This document shows, piece after piece, positions 45,113 through 53,012 of a stretch of DNA of 64,000 nt. Origin of the DNA: Phaeospirillum tilakii. GTDB lineage: Bacteria > Pseudomonadota > Alphaproteobacteria > Rhodospirillales > Magnetospirillaceae. The notes beneath the pieces are model-generated. The model was not told the DNA's origin, ran no database searches, and saw only the letters and a list, made by a program, of their open reading frames with translations. The translations under genes were made by a program, and so were the position numbers. Position 1 is the stretch's first letter. Every line of letters begins with the position of its first letter. The DNA lies in the NCBI RefSeq assembly GCF_042683125.1, contig NZ_JBHUIY010000018.1, forward strand, positions 1 to 64,000, in the 5' to 3' direction.

Positions 45113-45185
45113 TGTCGGACTTCGCCTTGCCCCCCCGATCGATGCGGGGTTCAATGGCGGAAGGCGAAGGATAAAAGAGGGCAAA

Positions 45186-46055
45186 ATGCGGATCAGCGAG
45201 GTTTCCTGCAAATCGATGCTGGTGGCAAGCAAGTTGCCCGCCTGTGATTATGTGGTAAACCCGTATATGGGGTGCTCGTTTGCCTGCGCCTATTGCTATG
45301 CCTCCTTCATGGGGCGGTTTTGCGGCGAGTCGATCGAGTCCTGGGGCCGCTATCTGTCGGTCAAGGTCAATGCGGTCGAGGTCTTTCGTCGTGATCTCGG
45401 CCGCCTGTCCGCCAAGCGGCGCGACGCGACGATTCTGCTCAGTTCCGTCACCGATGCCTGGCAGGGGCCGGAGAAGAAATACCGGTTGACCCGCGGGGTG
45501 CTGGAAACGTTGCGGGAGGATCGCTATCCCGGCACCGTTGCCATGCTGACCAAGAGCCCGCTGGTCCTGCGCGACCTCGATGTCATCGCCGCGCTGGCGC
45601 GCAAGGAAGTGGGGGTGACGATCACCGCGACCGACGACGCGATCGGCCGCTTCCTGGAGGTTCAGGCCCCTTCCGCCGCCGACCGGCTGCGGACCCTGGC
45701 CGAACTGAATGCCGCCGGGATCCCGACCTACGCCTTCGTCGGGCCGCTGCTGCCGCATTACCGCCATCGCCGCGATCTGCTCGACGAGTTGTTTCGTCGT
45801 ATCCGCGACACCGGCACCCGCGCGCTGTTCGTCGAGCATCTCAACACCTCGCCCCATATTCAGCAGCGTCTTCAGCCGCTGCTGGCGCGGACCGAGCCCG
45901 AGGTGCGGGCGGTGTACCGGACGGCGCGACAGGCCGACCATCGCCGCGCCCTGTCCGGGATGGTGATGGACCTGGTCGGGAAATACGGCTTCGAGATCCG
46001 TCTTGGCGGCGTGATCGATCATCAGGCCGATCGGAACCGCGCGGCGGCGCCCTGA
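45186..46055 (+). CDS. SPL-like radical SAM protein
   Basis: A 289-residue radical SAM protein of the spore-photoproduct-lyase-like (SplB/Rv2578c) group. It has the cluster motif in VNPYMGCSFACAYCYASFMG (Cys-x3-Cys-x2-Cys), then LLSSVTDAWQGPEKKYRLTRG and MLTKSPLVLRDLDVI. These proteins are common in bacteria without spores; the substrate is generally unknown, and DNA repair is one suggestion. It stands alone, with AGAGGGC before its ATG. Confidence 0.85.
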   Translation: MRISEVSCKSMLVASKLPACDYVVNPYMGCSFACAYCYASFMGRFCGESIESWGRYLSVKVNAVEVFRRDLGRLSAKRRDATILLSSVTDAWQGPEKKYRLTRGVLETLREDRYPGTVAMLTKSPLVLRDLDVIAALARKEVGVTITATDDAIGRFLEVQAPSAADRLRTLAELNAAGIPTYAFVGPLLPHYRHRRDLLDELFRRIRDTGTRALFVEHLNTSPHIQQRLQPLLARTEPEVRAVYRTARQADHRRALSGMVMDLVGKYGFEIRLGGVIDHQADRNRAAAP

Positions 46056-46077
46056 TGCCGCCCTCGGCCGGGCGCGG

Positions 46078-46977
46078 TCAGGGGGCGTCGGTCTGCGCCC
46101 GCAGCCGGGCCCGCAGCCAGCGCAGGGCCGGATGGGCGTCGCCCCGGTCGTGCCAGACCATGGCGATGGTGAAGCCGGGCACCGGCACCGGCGGCTCGAA
46201 CAGGGCCAGCCGGCCGGCCTGGAGCCGGGCGATCCGTTCCGGCACCAGCGCCACCATGTCCGAGGCGGCGATGATCTCGGGCACCACCAGGAAGCCCGGC
46301 GCCGACAGCGCGACCCGGCGGCGGCGGCCATGGGCGGCGAGGGCGGCGTCGGCCGGGCCGACCAAGCCGCCGCCCTGGGGTGACACCATCACATGGTCGA
46401 GGGCGCAATAGCGGTCGAGGTCGAGCCCCTCCGCCGCCAGCGGATGGTCGCGCCGCAGGATGGCGACATAACGTTCCTGGCACAGCGGGCGGATCCGCAG
46501 CCGCTCCGGCGCGGTTTCGGGCGTCATCAGCGCCAGATCGATCTCGCCCCGTTCCATCTGCGCCATCAGCGCGGCGGCGTCGAGGGTGCGCCAGGCCAGG
46601 GTGATCCCCGGCGCCTCGACCGCCAGGGCGCGGAGCAGCGGCAGCAGCAGCGCCACCTGGCTGTAATCGCTGCCGGCGATCGACACCGTCAGCCGCGCCG
46701 CCGCCGGGTCGAACGAAGCGCCCGCCGCGACGACGCCCCGCACCCCCTCCAGCGCCCGCCGCAACGGCTCCTCCAACTCCAGCGCCCGCCGGGTCGGCAC
46801 CATCCCCCGCGCGGTCGGCAGCAGCAGCGGATCGCCGAACATCCCCCGCAGCCGCGCCAGTTGCGCCGACAGCGCCGGCTGGCTGAGATGCAGCCGGCGG
46901 GCGGCCCGGGTGACGTTGCGCTCGGCCAGCAGGGCTTCCAGCGCCACCAGCAGGTTGAGGTCGATCCGGCTATCCAT
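46078..46977 (-). CDS. LysR-family transcriptional regulator
   Basis: A 299-residue LysR protein. The helix-turn-helix is NVTRAARRLHLSQPALSAQLARL at the N-terminus, and the rest is a substrate-binding-like domain (LTVSIAGSDYSQVALLLP, IDLALMTPE). It is divergent from the quinone reductase gene with 105 bases between, the usual layout of a LysR regulator and its target. I see no single convincing T-N11-A site. The start is the ATG at 46977; the very long frame upstream is an artefact. Confidence 0.9.
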   Translation of the reverse strand: MDSRIDLNLLVALEALLAERNVTRAARRLHLSQPALSAQLARLRGMFGDPLLLPTARGMVPTRRALELEEPLRRALEGVRGVVAAGASFDPAAARLTVSIAGSDYSQVALLLPLLRALAVEAPGITLAWRTLDAAALMAQMERGEIDLALMTPETAPERLRIRPLCQERYVAILRRDHPLAAEGLDLDRYCALDHVMVSPQGGGLVGPADAALAAHGRRRRVALSAPGFLVVPEIIAASDMVALVPERIARLQAGRLALFEPPVPVPGFTIAMVWHDRGDAHPALRWLRARLRAQTDAP

Positions 46978-47082
46978 GGGATTTATGGCAGCACAGGGAA
47001 ATGACGATTTCAACCATGGCCGGCGCCGGGGCCAGGATCGGGACAGCCGGGCGTGCCGCCCGCCTTCGCAGGAGAAACGGCC

Positions 47083-47889
47083 GTGAATGTCTTTCTGGTC
47101 TACGCTCATCCCGAGCCGCAATCGCTCAACGGCGCGCTCAAGGACCTTGCCGTCGCCACCCTGACCGATCTCGGTCATCGGGTCGAACTGTCCGACCTGT
47201 ACGCGATGGGGTGGAAGGCGGTGGCCGATTCCGCCGATTTCCGCGCCCCGGTCGAACCGGGCCGGCTGCATTATCCGCGTGAATCGAAACACGCCTTTGC
47301 CGATGGCACCCAGGCCGCCGACGTCGTGGCCGAACAGCGCAAGCTGCTGTGGGCCGACGCGGTGATCCTGCAATTTCCGCTGTGGTGGTTTTCGATGCCG
47401 GCGATCCTCAAGGGCTGGTTCGACCGGGTGTTCGCCTGCGGCTTCGCCTATGGGGTCGGGGTCCATGACGGCGAGCGCTGGGGGGACCGCTATGGCGAGG
47501 GCAGCCTGCGCGGCCGCCGGGCCCTGGTTTCGGTCACCATCGGCGGCCGCGCGCCGCATTATTCCGGGCGCGGCGTCAATGGCGCGCTGGAGGACGTGCT
47601 GTGGCCGCTGCAACACGGGACGTTGTTCTATCCCGGCCTCGCCGTGCTGGAGCCGTTCACGCTGTTCCAGGCCGACCGGCTGAGCCGCGAACACTGGCCG
47701 GAGGTCGCGGCCCGCTACCGGGCACGGCTGGAGGGGCTGTTCCGCGATCCGCCGATTCCGTTCCGCCGCCAGAACGGCGGCCATTACGACGGCCAGCAGG
47801 TGTTGCGGGACGACCTGGGGCAGGGCCTGTCGGGGGCGCGGCTGCATCTGGTGCAGCCGGGCGACCCGCCGCAGACGCCGTTGGCGTGA
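47083..47889 (+). CDS. Flavodoxin-fold NAD(P)H:quinone oxidoreductase (NQO1/MdaB type)
   Basis: A 268-residue protein. The start NVFLVYAHPEPQSLNGALKD and FPLWWFSMPAILKGWFDRVF are the FMN/FAD-binding loops of this family. It then has CGFAYGVGVHDGERWGD and SVTIGGRAPHYSGRGVNG. It transfers two electrons to quinones or azo compounds, protecting from redox cycling. The GTG at 47083 has AGGAGA upstream. It is likely controlled by the divergent LysR gene. Confidence 0.88.
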   Translation: MNVFLVYAHPEPQSLNGALKDLAVATLTDLGHRVELSDLYAMGWKAVADSADFRAPVEPGRLHYPRESKHAFADGTQAADVVAEQRKLLWADAVILQFPLWWFSMPAILKGWFDRVFACGFAYGVGVHDGERWGDRYGEGSLRGRRALVSVTIGGRAPHYSGRGVNGALEDVLWPLQHGTLFYPGLAVLEPFTLFQADRLSREHWPEVAARYRARLEGLFRDPPIPFRRQNGGHYDGQQVLRDDLGQGLSGARLHLVQPGDPPQTPLA

Positions 47890-47996
47890 CCGGTTTTGGC
47901 GGCGGCGGGAGGATGGATTTCCGGGCTTGCATGGCCGCATCCTCTCGTGTAGCTTCCCCCCTCGCCGTGAGCCGGGGCCTGTCCCCGTCACGCCGC

Positions 47997-48089
47997 GGAG
48001 GGGTGGCCGAGTGGTTGAAGGCGCACGCCTGGAAAGTGTGTATACGGTGTTGAGCCGTATCGAGGGTTCGAATCCCTCTCCCTCCGCCA
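47997..48089 (+). tRNA. tRNA-Ser (anticodon GGA)
   Basis: A 93-base class II tRNA with a long variable arm. The acceptor is GGAGGGG/TCCCTCC, the anticodon loop CTGGAAA (GGA), the variable stem TACGG/CCGTA, the T-arm GGGTTCGAATCCC, and the CCA is encoded. The lower-GC island with the TIR and reverse transcriptase genes begins right after it, suggesting that this tRNA was an integration target, although I found no downstream direct repeat. Confidence 0.95.
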
Positions 48090-48322
48090 GCTTTTCTAGA
48101 GCCTGAAAATATCAACGATTTCAAGCCGTTAGTCGAAGATCAATCTGCCGATCCCCACACGTTTCCCCCACACGACTTTCCCCGGCAGCCATGATTACGG
48201 CGTCCTGATGACGCCCCATTCAATCGAGAAGGCCAGATAGCTGTTGCGGTCTTGAGTGGCCGTCTTTGCGTATGCGCGAGTTGGCTGTAGCATCTTGAGT
48301 GCCACTAACTCCAGGTGCCGAC

Positions 48323-49414
48323 GTGAACACCTTCGCCCTCCCTCCGAAGACGCAAGCCTTTCTACGCCGACTTCGCGCCGAGTATGTCGCGGAGGGGAAT
48401 GCGCTGTTGGTTGAAATCATCGACTTCAGCCGCGTCTTCGTGGTCCCAGAAACTGATTACGACAATTGGAACGGCGGAACCTACGGACATGATGTCAGGA
48501 TTTTCCTGCCAGAGCATGTCTTGGGAAAGATCAGAGCACGGGAGCAGCAAGCACTCTGCGACAAGTTACGCGAGGACCTGAACGCTTGTTCGCAAGCCTA
48601 TCAAAACGAGTTCTACAGGGCCGTCATGATAGAGGTGGACGATGAGGCAGACCCAGAGGCCCGTCAGGCCGTTCCGCTTGGAGGCCGCCCGAACATTGAC
48701 CCAAACTCTCTCTCGATCTGGCAGACTGGCCAAATCCGGCTCTTCATCAGCCACAGGGACATTCACAAAGTAGAGGCCAAAGCACTGGGGGAGGCCTTGG
48801 CCAACTACGGCATTTCCTCGTTCGTAGCTCACGACACCATCCAGCCCATGACCACTTGGCGGAGCGAGATATTGAAGGGGTTGGAGACGATGGAGGTGAT
48901 GGTCGCTTTCCTTACCGAAGGCTTTCACGACAGCATCTGGACCAACCAGGAGGTTGGCTACGCCCTTGGGCGGAACGTGCCCGTCATTTCGCTAAAGATG
49001 GCGACCGAAGACCCCAAGGGGTTTATCGGCGATGTCCAGGCCGTGAAGGGGCGTCTCAGTGACCCCGATTACACTGCTGCGGAGGTATACAAGGTCCTTG
49101 CGGAAAGGCTTGGAAACAGGGAGCGGCTTCAAGGGGCGCTCTTAACGGCCTTTGTAGCAGCCCCCGATTTCACCGAGGCGAAGAATAGGTTCGACCGTAT
49201 GGCGGGTGTTGTGGACCGCCTCTCGGATGATGAACTCCGGCAAATCATCGAGGGTTTCCGAGGCAATGATCAGCTTCATAATGCCGTATATCTCACCAGC
49301 AAGTACGAACGATTGCGGCATTTTCTCGAACGAGCCACAGGCAAGAAATTCAGGATAGAGGGTCGTAAGATTTCGCAGTTATTTGAGACTGAGGACGATT
49401 TGATACCTTTCTGA
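48323..49414 (+). CDS. TIR-domain protein, probable anti-phage NADase effector
   Basis: A 363-residue soluble protein in lower-GC DNA. The N-terminal third (about 1-130) is not recognised. A TIR domain follows (about 138-240): RLFISHRDIHKVEAKALGEA, FVAHDTIQP, then TTWRSEILKGLETMEVMVAF with the conserved Glu used for NAD cleavage, and WTNQEVGYALGR. The C-terminal part is helical. I prefer the GTG at 48323, which has AGGTG before it; a GTG at 48299 is possible. TIR effectors deplete NAD on phage sensing, and that role is inferred from family and context. Confidence 0.8.
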   Translation: MNTFALPPKTQAFLRRLRAEYVAEGNALLVEIIDFSRVFVVPETDYDNWNGGTYGHDVRIFLPEHVLGKIRAREQQALCDKLREDLNACSQAYQNEFYRAVMIEVDDEADPEARQAVPLGGRPNIDPNSLSIWQTGQIRLFISHRDIHKVEAKALGEALANYGISSFVAHDTIQPMTTWRSEILKGLETMEVMVAFLTEGFHDSIWTNQEVGYALGRNVPVISLKMATEDPKGFIGDVQAVKGRLSDPDYTAAEVYKVLAERLGNRERLQGALLTAFVAAPDFTEAKNRFDRMAGVVDRLSDDELRQIIEGFRGNDQLHNAVYLTSKYERLRHFLERATGKKFRIEGRKISQLFETEDDLIPF

Positions 49415-49851
49415 TCTGGGGGCATGTTCATTCTGCGGAGCCTTCTGTATGCAGAAAAATACGTTGCCAAATGTGGAAGCTGGATCAAGAAACTCTCTTC
49501 ACCGTTGCTCTGAACGCCCTGCCTATCCGTCCCACCTCAGCCCCCGCTAGAGGTGCGATCCAGCGGGGGGCAACATGGTCATGGCATCAGCGACGACGGA
49601 GGAAGCGAAGGGCCGTATCGCGGGCCTCCCGTTCCTCCAGGTAGAAGGCATGTGCCCGTTGTCTCTTCGCCTCAATCTCGTAAAGAGAACCTCGCCAGGA
49701 GAATATAACTTTTAGCTTCGGCTCCGCTTCCTCTGCACGGAAGAGGTCCTGTGTTTCGGCAGCCTTGGTTGTGGTAATGGTGGCTGGACCAACCCAGCTT
49801 GTTCGGTCTGGTGGATTGACCTACGGGATGCTCAACACCTATAGTCGTACC
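49415..49851. other. Gene-free stretch between the TIR gene and the retron-like unit
   Basis: A strong hairpin with arms GCCCCCGCT (49540-49548) and AGCGGGGGGC (49562-49571) probably ends the TIR transcript. A 77-codon open frame without a start codon lies on the minus strand at 49587-49820. Its protein-like composition hints at a decayed gene, but I cannot support it. The TIR gene and the next unit are therefore likely separate transcripts. Confidence 0.5.
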
Positions 49852-50017
49852 TCCCTAGCATGAGGCTCCCGCGATGGCGGTCCTCCGTGGTGTCGGAATT
49901 TCCGATGCCAGGATGTCCGCTTGCTGGTCACCCTGATTGTTGGCTTTCCATGCTCATGGGGGCGTCCTGGTTGTGGTCACGGTATCCCGCTATGGCGGGG
50001 TACTGGCCTGCTAGGGA
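49852..50017 (+). ncRNA. Retron-like msr-msd RNA (predicted)
   Basis: The 166-base region is bounded by a perfect 9-bp inverted repeat, TCCCTAGCA (49852-49860) and TGCTAGGGA (50009-50017), as the a1/a2 repeats bound retron RNAs. The left arm contains TAGC with the G at 49858, the position of the branching guanosine in known retrons, followed by ATGAGG much as in Ec86. Inside are a 10-bp hairpin (49888-49897 with 49901-49910), an alternative 11-bp stem (49908-49918 with 49960-49970, two G-T pairs) and a 9-bp hairpin (49982-49990 with 49995-50003). It ends 21 bases before the small TM gene and 145 before the reverse transcriptase. The structure was read by eye and no covariation is available. 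Confidence 0.6.
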
Positions 50018-50038
50018 TTAGCTGTGAGGAGAACCGAG

Positions 50039-50203
50039 ATGCAGAAAAACAATCATCTCGGTCCGGTTCACGAGTTGATCAAGGTGGCTACTGCTATAAT
50101 ACAGCTGGCCTACTGGATCGCTATGCTCGTGACCGTGATCGCTAACTACTTGAGACGCCCCGTTGAGTGTTCTGAATTACACCCAGAAATTTCAGCTCGG
50201 TAA
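50039..50203 (+). CDS. 54-residue single-TM protein, candidate retron effector
   Basis: ATG at 50039 with GAGGAG eight bases before; stop TAA at 50201. The protein has a short polar start MQKNNHLGPVHELIK, one hydrophobic helix (about residues 16-38, with AIIQLAYWIAMLVTVIA at its core) and a basic NYLRRP followed by a polar tail. Its 3' end overlaps the reverse transcriptase start by 41 bases, so the two are probably translationally coupled. Small TM proteins act as membrane-damaging effectors in some retrons. Against it: it is short and has no recognised homologue. Confidence 0.6.
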   Translation: MQKNNHLGPVHELIKVATAIIQLAYWIAMLVTVIANYLRRPVECSELHPEISAR

Positions 50204-50930
50204 CGGCAAGTTTGTCTACGTCCAGGAAGGCAAATGCCGGGATAATGGGCAAAAATTAATTCAATGGTGTCTGAGGCGTTGGAAGCCACCTGGGCATTAC
50301 TTCCATTACCAGGATGGTGGGCACGTCGCCGCCATCAAGATCCACCTGAAAAGCCAATACTTCGCCAGGGCAGACCTGGAGCGGTTCTTTTGGCACGTCA
50401 CCCGAAACAAGGTGGTCCGAGCATTGAAGCGGATCGGGGTCCGGTACAGTGACGCATACGAGTACGCAGTGAATGCGACCGTTGCCGACAAGGGGCGCTA
50501 CTTCCTGCCCTTCGGCTTCGTTGAGTCCCCCTACCTCGCCACCATCTGCCTGGACAAGAGCAAGCTAGGGCTTGCCTTCCGGGAATTGATGGGCAAGGGG
50601 ATCAAACTGTCCGTCTACGTTGATGACGTGATCCTGTCCGGTGACGACAGGGCCGAGCTTGAGGAAGCTTTGGAGTTGATTGGACGGGTGGGCAGCGAGG
50701 TGGGCTTCCCCCTCAACGCCACCAAGGTCCAGCGAGCTGGGCCAGAGGTGTCCGCGTTCAACATTGAGGCTGGCACAGGCCGGATGGCTGTGACAGACCA
50801 CAGGATGCGGGAATTTGAAGCCGCAGTCCTTGAAGCCGGGGACGGCCCCAGGTCCCGTGCCATCATCGCTTATGTCTCGACGGTGAACCGGGACCAGTCC
50901 GAGGCTCTGGCAGAATTGATTGGCGTGTAA
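50163..50930 (+). CDS. Compact retron-like reverse transcriptase
   Basis: A 255-residue polymerase core. Motif A is FARADLERFFWHV with catalytic Asp71. The motif FLPFGFVESPYLATICLDKS follows, and motif C is SVYVDDVILSG (YVDD at 152-155). Then comes GFPLNATKVQRAGPEVSAFNI, in the place of the retron region ending in VTG. The VTG and NAxxH signatures of classical retrons are not clear, so it is divergent and may belong to another defence-associated class. The only usable start is the TTG at 50163, because a stop lies four codons before. It would copy the adjacent structured RNA. Confidence 0.85.
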   Translation: MSVLNYTQKFQLGNGKFVYVQEGKCRDNGQKLIQWCLRRWKPPGHYFHYQDGGHVAAIKIHLKSQYFARADLERFFWHVTRNKVVRALKRIGVRYSDAYEYAVNATVADKGRYFLPFGFVESPYLATICLDKSKLGLAFRELMGKGIKLSVYVDDVILSGDDRAELEEALELIGRVGSEVGFPLNATKVQRAGPEVSAFNIEAGTGRMAVTDHRMREFEAAVLEAGDGPRSRAIIAYVSTVNRDQSEALAELIGV

Positions 50931-50974
50931 ATTCGGCATGAATGCACTTCGCCGGGTGGTGTCTTCATTGCAGC

Positions 50975-51154
50975 ATCAAGGACCGCATCGCCCGCCAAGG
51001 CGTTGAACGCAATGATCACCTGGGGCGCCATCGCTGGGTTGTCGAGCGCACACTGTCATGGCTCTCTGAATTCCGCCGTCTTGCCATTCACTACGAGCGG
51101 CGCCCTGACATACACCGTGCATTCCTGATTGTCGCTTGCACCTTGGTCTGCTAA
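50975..51154 (+). pseudogene. IS5-family transposase C-terminal remnant
   Basis: About 60 codons, IKDRIARQGVE then GRHRWVVERTLSWLSEFRRL, IHYERRPDIHRAFL and a stop, match the C-terminal DDE part of IS5/IS1031-type transposases (the Glu in VVERT). The rest of the gene and the element ends are missing. It marks past insertion or rearrangement at the right edge of the island. Confidence 0.8.
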
Positions 51155-51509
51155 AGAAAATACGTCCAAACGTAGTTTTGTTGGCGCTTTTAAGGCCGTT
51201 GTGTTTCTGGCGCTGTACCGAGCCAAGATCACGATCGGAATGGCCCGTTTCGTCTCCAACAACCTGTGCTGATGCGTCTGGTGGGGTGGGCGAAGCTCAA
51301 CTTGGCCGCCGGATTCTGATGGCGGAATCCGCCGGCGACGCGGTGCGGCGGGCTATTCCCTTGCATGGCGGCGGCTCGTCCGCTGATACTCATGACCATC
51401 GGTTTCGGTTAAGAGCTTCGATCTCTCTGTTTTGTCTTCCCGCAAAACGTCATCGCGCCCCTTTGATGTCGCTCACTCTTTTCGATTCGATCTCTGAAAG
51501 GTTGCCGGA
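51155..51509. other. Intergenic region between the IS remnant and the methyltransferase-like gene
   Basis: About 355 bases with no gene I can support. It contains a modest dyad around 51305-51340 (GGATTC and GGAATCC) and may hold the promoter of the gene at 51510. Confidence 0.4.
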
Positions 51510-52220
51510 ATGATAACGGATGCCAATCTGGACATCTCGATCATCATATTTGAAGAAATTCGCAAATTTCTCGGCAAGAACACCGGGGTCAAGCTCCTCG
51601 CTCTTGGCTATACCGACATCATCCTTTCGGAAGAGTCTCTGGCGAGGATACAGAGCCGGATTGTCGTCAACGGCGATGCCGTGTTCACCATTCTGGCCGA
51701 TGCCCAGGGCAAGCGGTTCGTGAAATTCGATCCGGTGTCATTCTATTCCCTGTTTGGCTTCGAGACGACCTTCATCGACTATTTCGATCCCGCCCCGCAG
51801 GCCCTGAAAATCGATCTGAACCAACCGATCGACCCGGAATTTCATCAGGCGTTCGACGCCGTGATCGATGGCGGCACCGCCGAGCATTGCTTCAATATCG
51901 CCCAGGTGATGGCCAACATGTCCTTGTGTGTCCGAGTCGGGGGCATCCTCTCTCAGGGCAATCCTCTTTTTTCGATGAATCACGGGTTCTACAATTTCAG
52001 TCCGGTCTTCTATGAAAAATTCTACGAGAAGAACGGCTTCACCCTGCTGAACGCCTGGACGCTGCAAAACACCAGCAGCGGGCTAATGCTGTGGGGGGGC
52101 TTCCCCGCCAGTTCGCACGAGGCGCTGATGCTGGGCGAGCGCGGCGGCGACTACTTTGTCAACACGTTCGCCCGCAAGGACACTCATGTCGAGCCCGTGC
52201 TCTGGCCGAGCCAGTATTGA
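51510..52220 (+). CDS. Methyltransferase-fold-like protein, substrate unknown
   Basis: A 236-residue protein of intermediate GC. The central FDAVIDGGTAEHCFNIAQVMANM and the following VRVGGILSQGNPLFSMNHG and FSPVFYEKFYEKNGF resemble the second half of class I SAM-dependent methyltransferases (Asp-x-Val, then GGxL strand). The Gly-rich motif I is not evident, so activity is uncertain. It lies between the defence island and the RiPP operon, convergent with the latter. GAAAGG precedes the ATG. Confidence 0.6.
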   Translation: MITDANLDISIIIFEEIRKFLGKNTGVKLLALGYTDIILSEESLARIQSRIVVNGDAVFTILADAQGKRFVKFDPVSFYSLFGFETTFIDYFDPAPQALKIDLNQPIDPEFHQAFDAVIDGGTAEHCFNIAQVMANMSLCVRVGGILSQGNPLFSMNHGFYNFSPVFYEKFYEKNGFTLLNAWTLQNTSSGLMLWGGFPASSHEALMLGERGGDYFVNTFARKDTHVEPVLWPSQY

Positions 52221-52334
52221 GGGCACGGAAGGGAGGACGGCAACGGCGGCGGGACCTCCGGTTCCCTTGCCACGTCGCTCGTCTTTAGATTGAGCGATCA
52301 AGCCAACCGACAATTCAGGGTAGCCGCAGGGAAA

Positions 52335-52925
52335 ATGAGCATTCGGCGTGCCGAGATCGAGCGGCAGAACGCGTTCCTGATCAACCGCCAGCTTCATTTT
52401 CGTCTCGCCGCCGACGTGGTGGCCGAGGCATGGTGCCGGTTGCCCGAGGTCTCGGCCATCGCCCTGATCGGTTCGGTGGCCAAGCCGTTATGGAAGGAGG
52501 TGCCGCGCTTTCAGCCCTTCCGCCGTCAGGGGGTCGAGCTGTGGCATGAATGCACCGACCTGGATCTTGCCGTCTGGCTTGATCATCAGGAGTGTCTCGG
52601 CCAACTGCGCCGGGCCCGCGATCTGGCCCTGCGGCGGGCCTACGAGAGCGGAACCGGGATCTCGGTGGCCAACCACGAGGTGGACACGTTCCTGTTCGAG
52701 CCGGGCAGCGACCGCTATCTCGGGCGGCTGTGCGCGTTCACCCAATGCCCCAAAGGCAAGCGGGACTGCGAGACGCCCGGCTGTGGCGCGATCCCCTTCA
52801 ACAAGGTGTTCGAGGCGTTCCAGCCCATGCCCGATCTGCTGGCCGGGGCGGTGCCGCTGTACGAGCGCGCGTCGGGGGCGGTCTGGCGTGCCGCCGATCT
52901 GCCGGCGCCGGAGGCGCTTTTGTGA
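52335..52925 (+). CDS. Nucleotidyltransferase-fold protein
   Basis: A 196-residue protein. IALIGSVAKPLWKE followed by TDLDLAVWLDHQ has the Gly-Ser and Asp-x-Asp pattern of the MNT/KNTase nucleotidyltransferase fold. The second half has a cysteine-rich CAFTQCPKGKRDCETPGCG, possibly a metal site, which is unusual. The ATG at 52335 has CAGGGA upstream and is preferred over a TTG at 52290. It follows the methyltransferase-like gene by 114 bases. Its role is unknown; toxin-antitoxin and RiPP-tailoring roles are both conceivable. Confidence 0.6.
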   Translation: MSIRRAEIERQNAFLINRQLHFRLAADVVAEAWCRLPEVSAIALIGSVAKPLWKEVPRFQPFRRQGVELWHECTDLDLAVWLDHQECLGQLRRARDLALRRAYESGTGISVANHEVDTFLFEPGSDRYLGRLCAFTQCPKGKRDCETPGCGAIPFNKVFEAFQPMPDLLAGAVPLYERASGAVWRAADLPAPEALL

Positions 52926-53012
52926 GGAAAGGGCGGGAGGCGGCCCGGAGGGGCCCCTCCCGCCATGCGGCTGGGGGCCTCTCCGCACGCGGGGCCCGGG
53001 GACCGATCCGGG

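Noticed and set aside
46978..47991. Long N-terminal extension of the LysR frame
   Set aside because: It runs antisense through the quinone reductase and lacks LysR homology; the ATG at 46977 fits the family start.
49587..49820. Open minus-strand frame of 77 codons with protein-like composition (ends REARDTALRFLRRR)
   Set aside because: It has no ATG, GTG or TTG start and no ribosome site. It may be the rest of a decayed gene but cannot be called.
49921..50145. Plus-strand ORF of 74 codons overlapping the structured RNA
   Set aside because: It has no ribosome site, an odd composition, and lies in a region better explained by RNA structure and the 50039 ORF.
47997..51154. Possible att direct repeat of the tRNA-Ser end at the right edge of the island
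   Set aside because: I searched by eye for the tRNA 3' sequence downstream to 52 kb and did not find it, so no att site is claimed.
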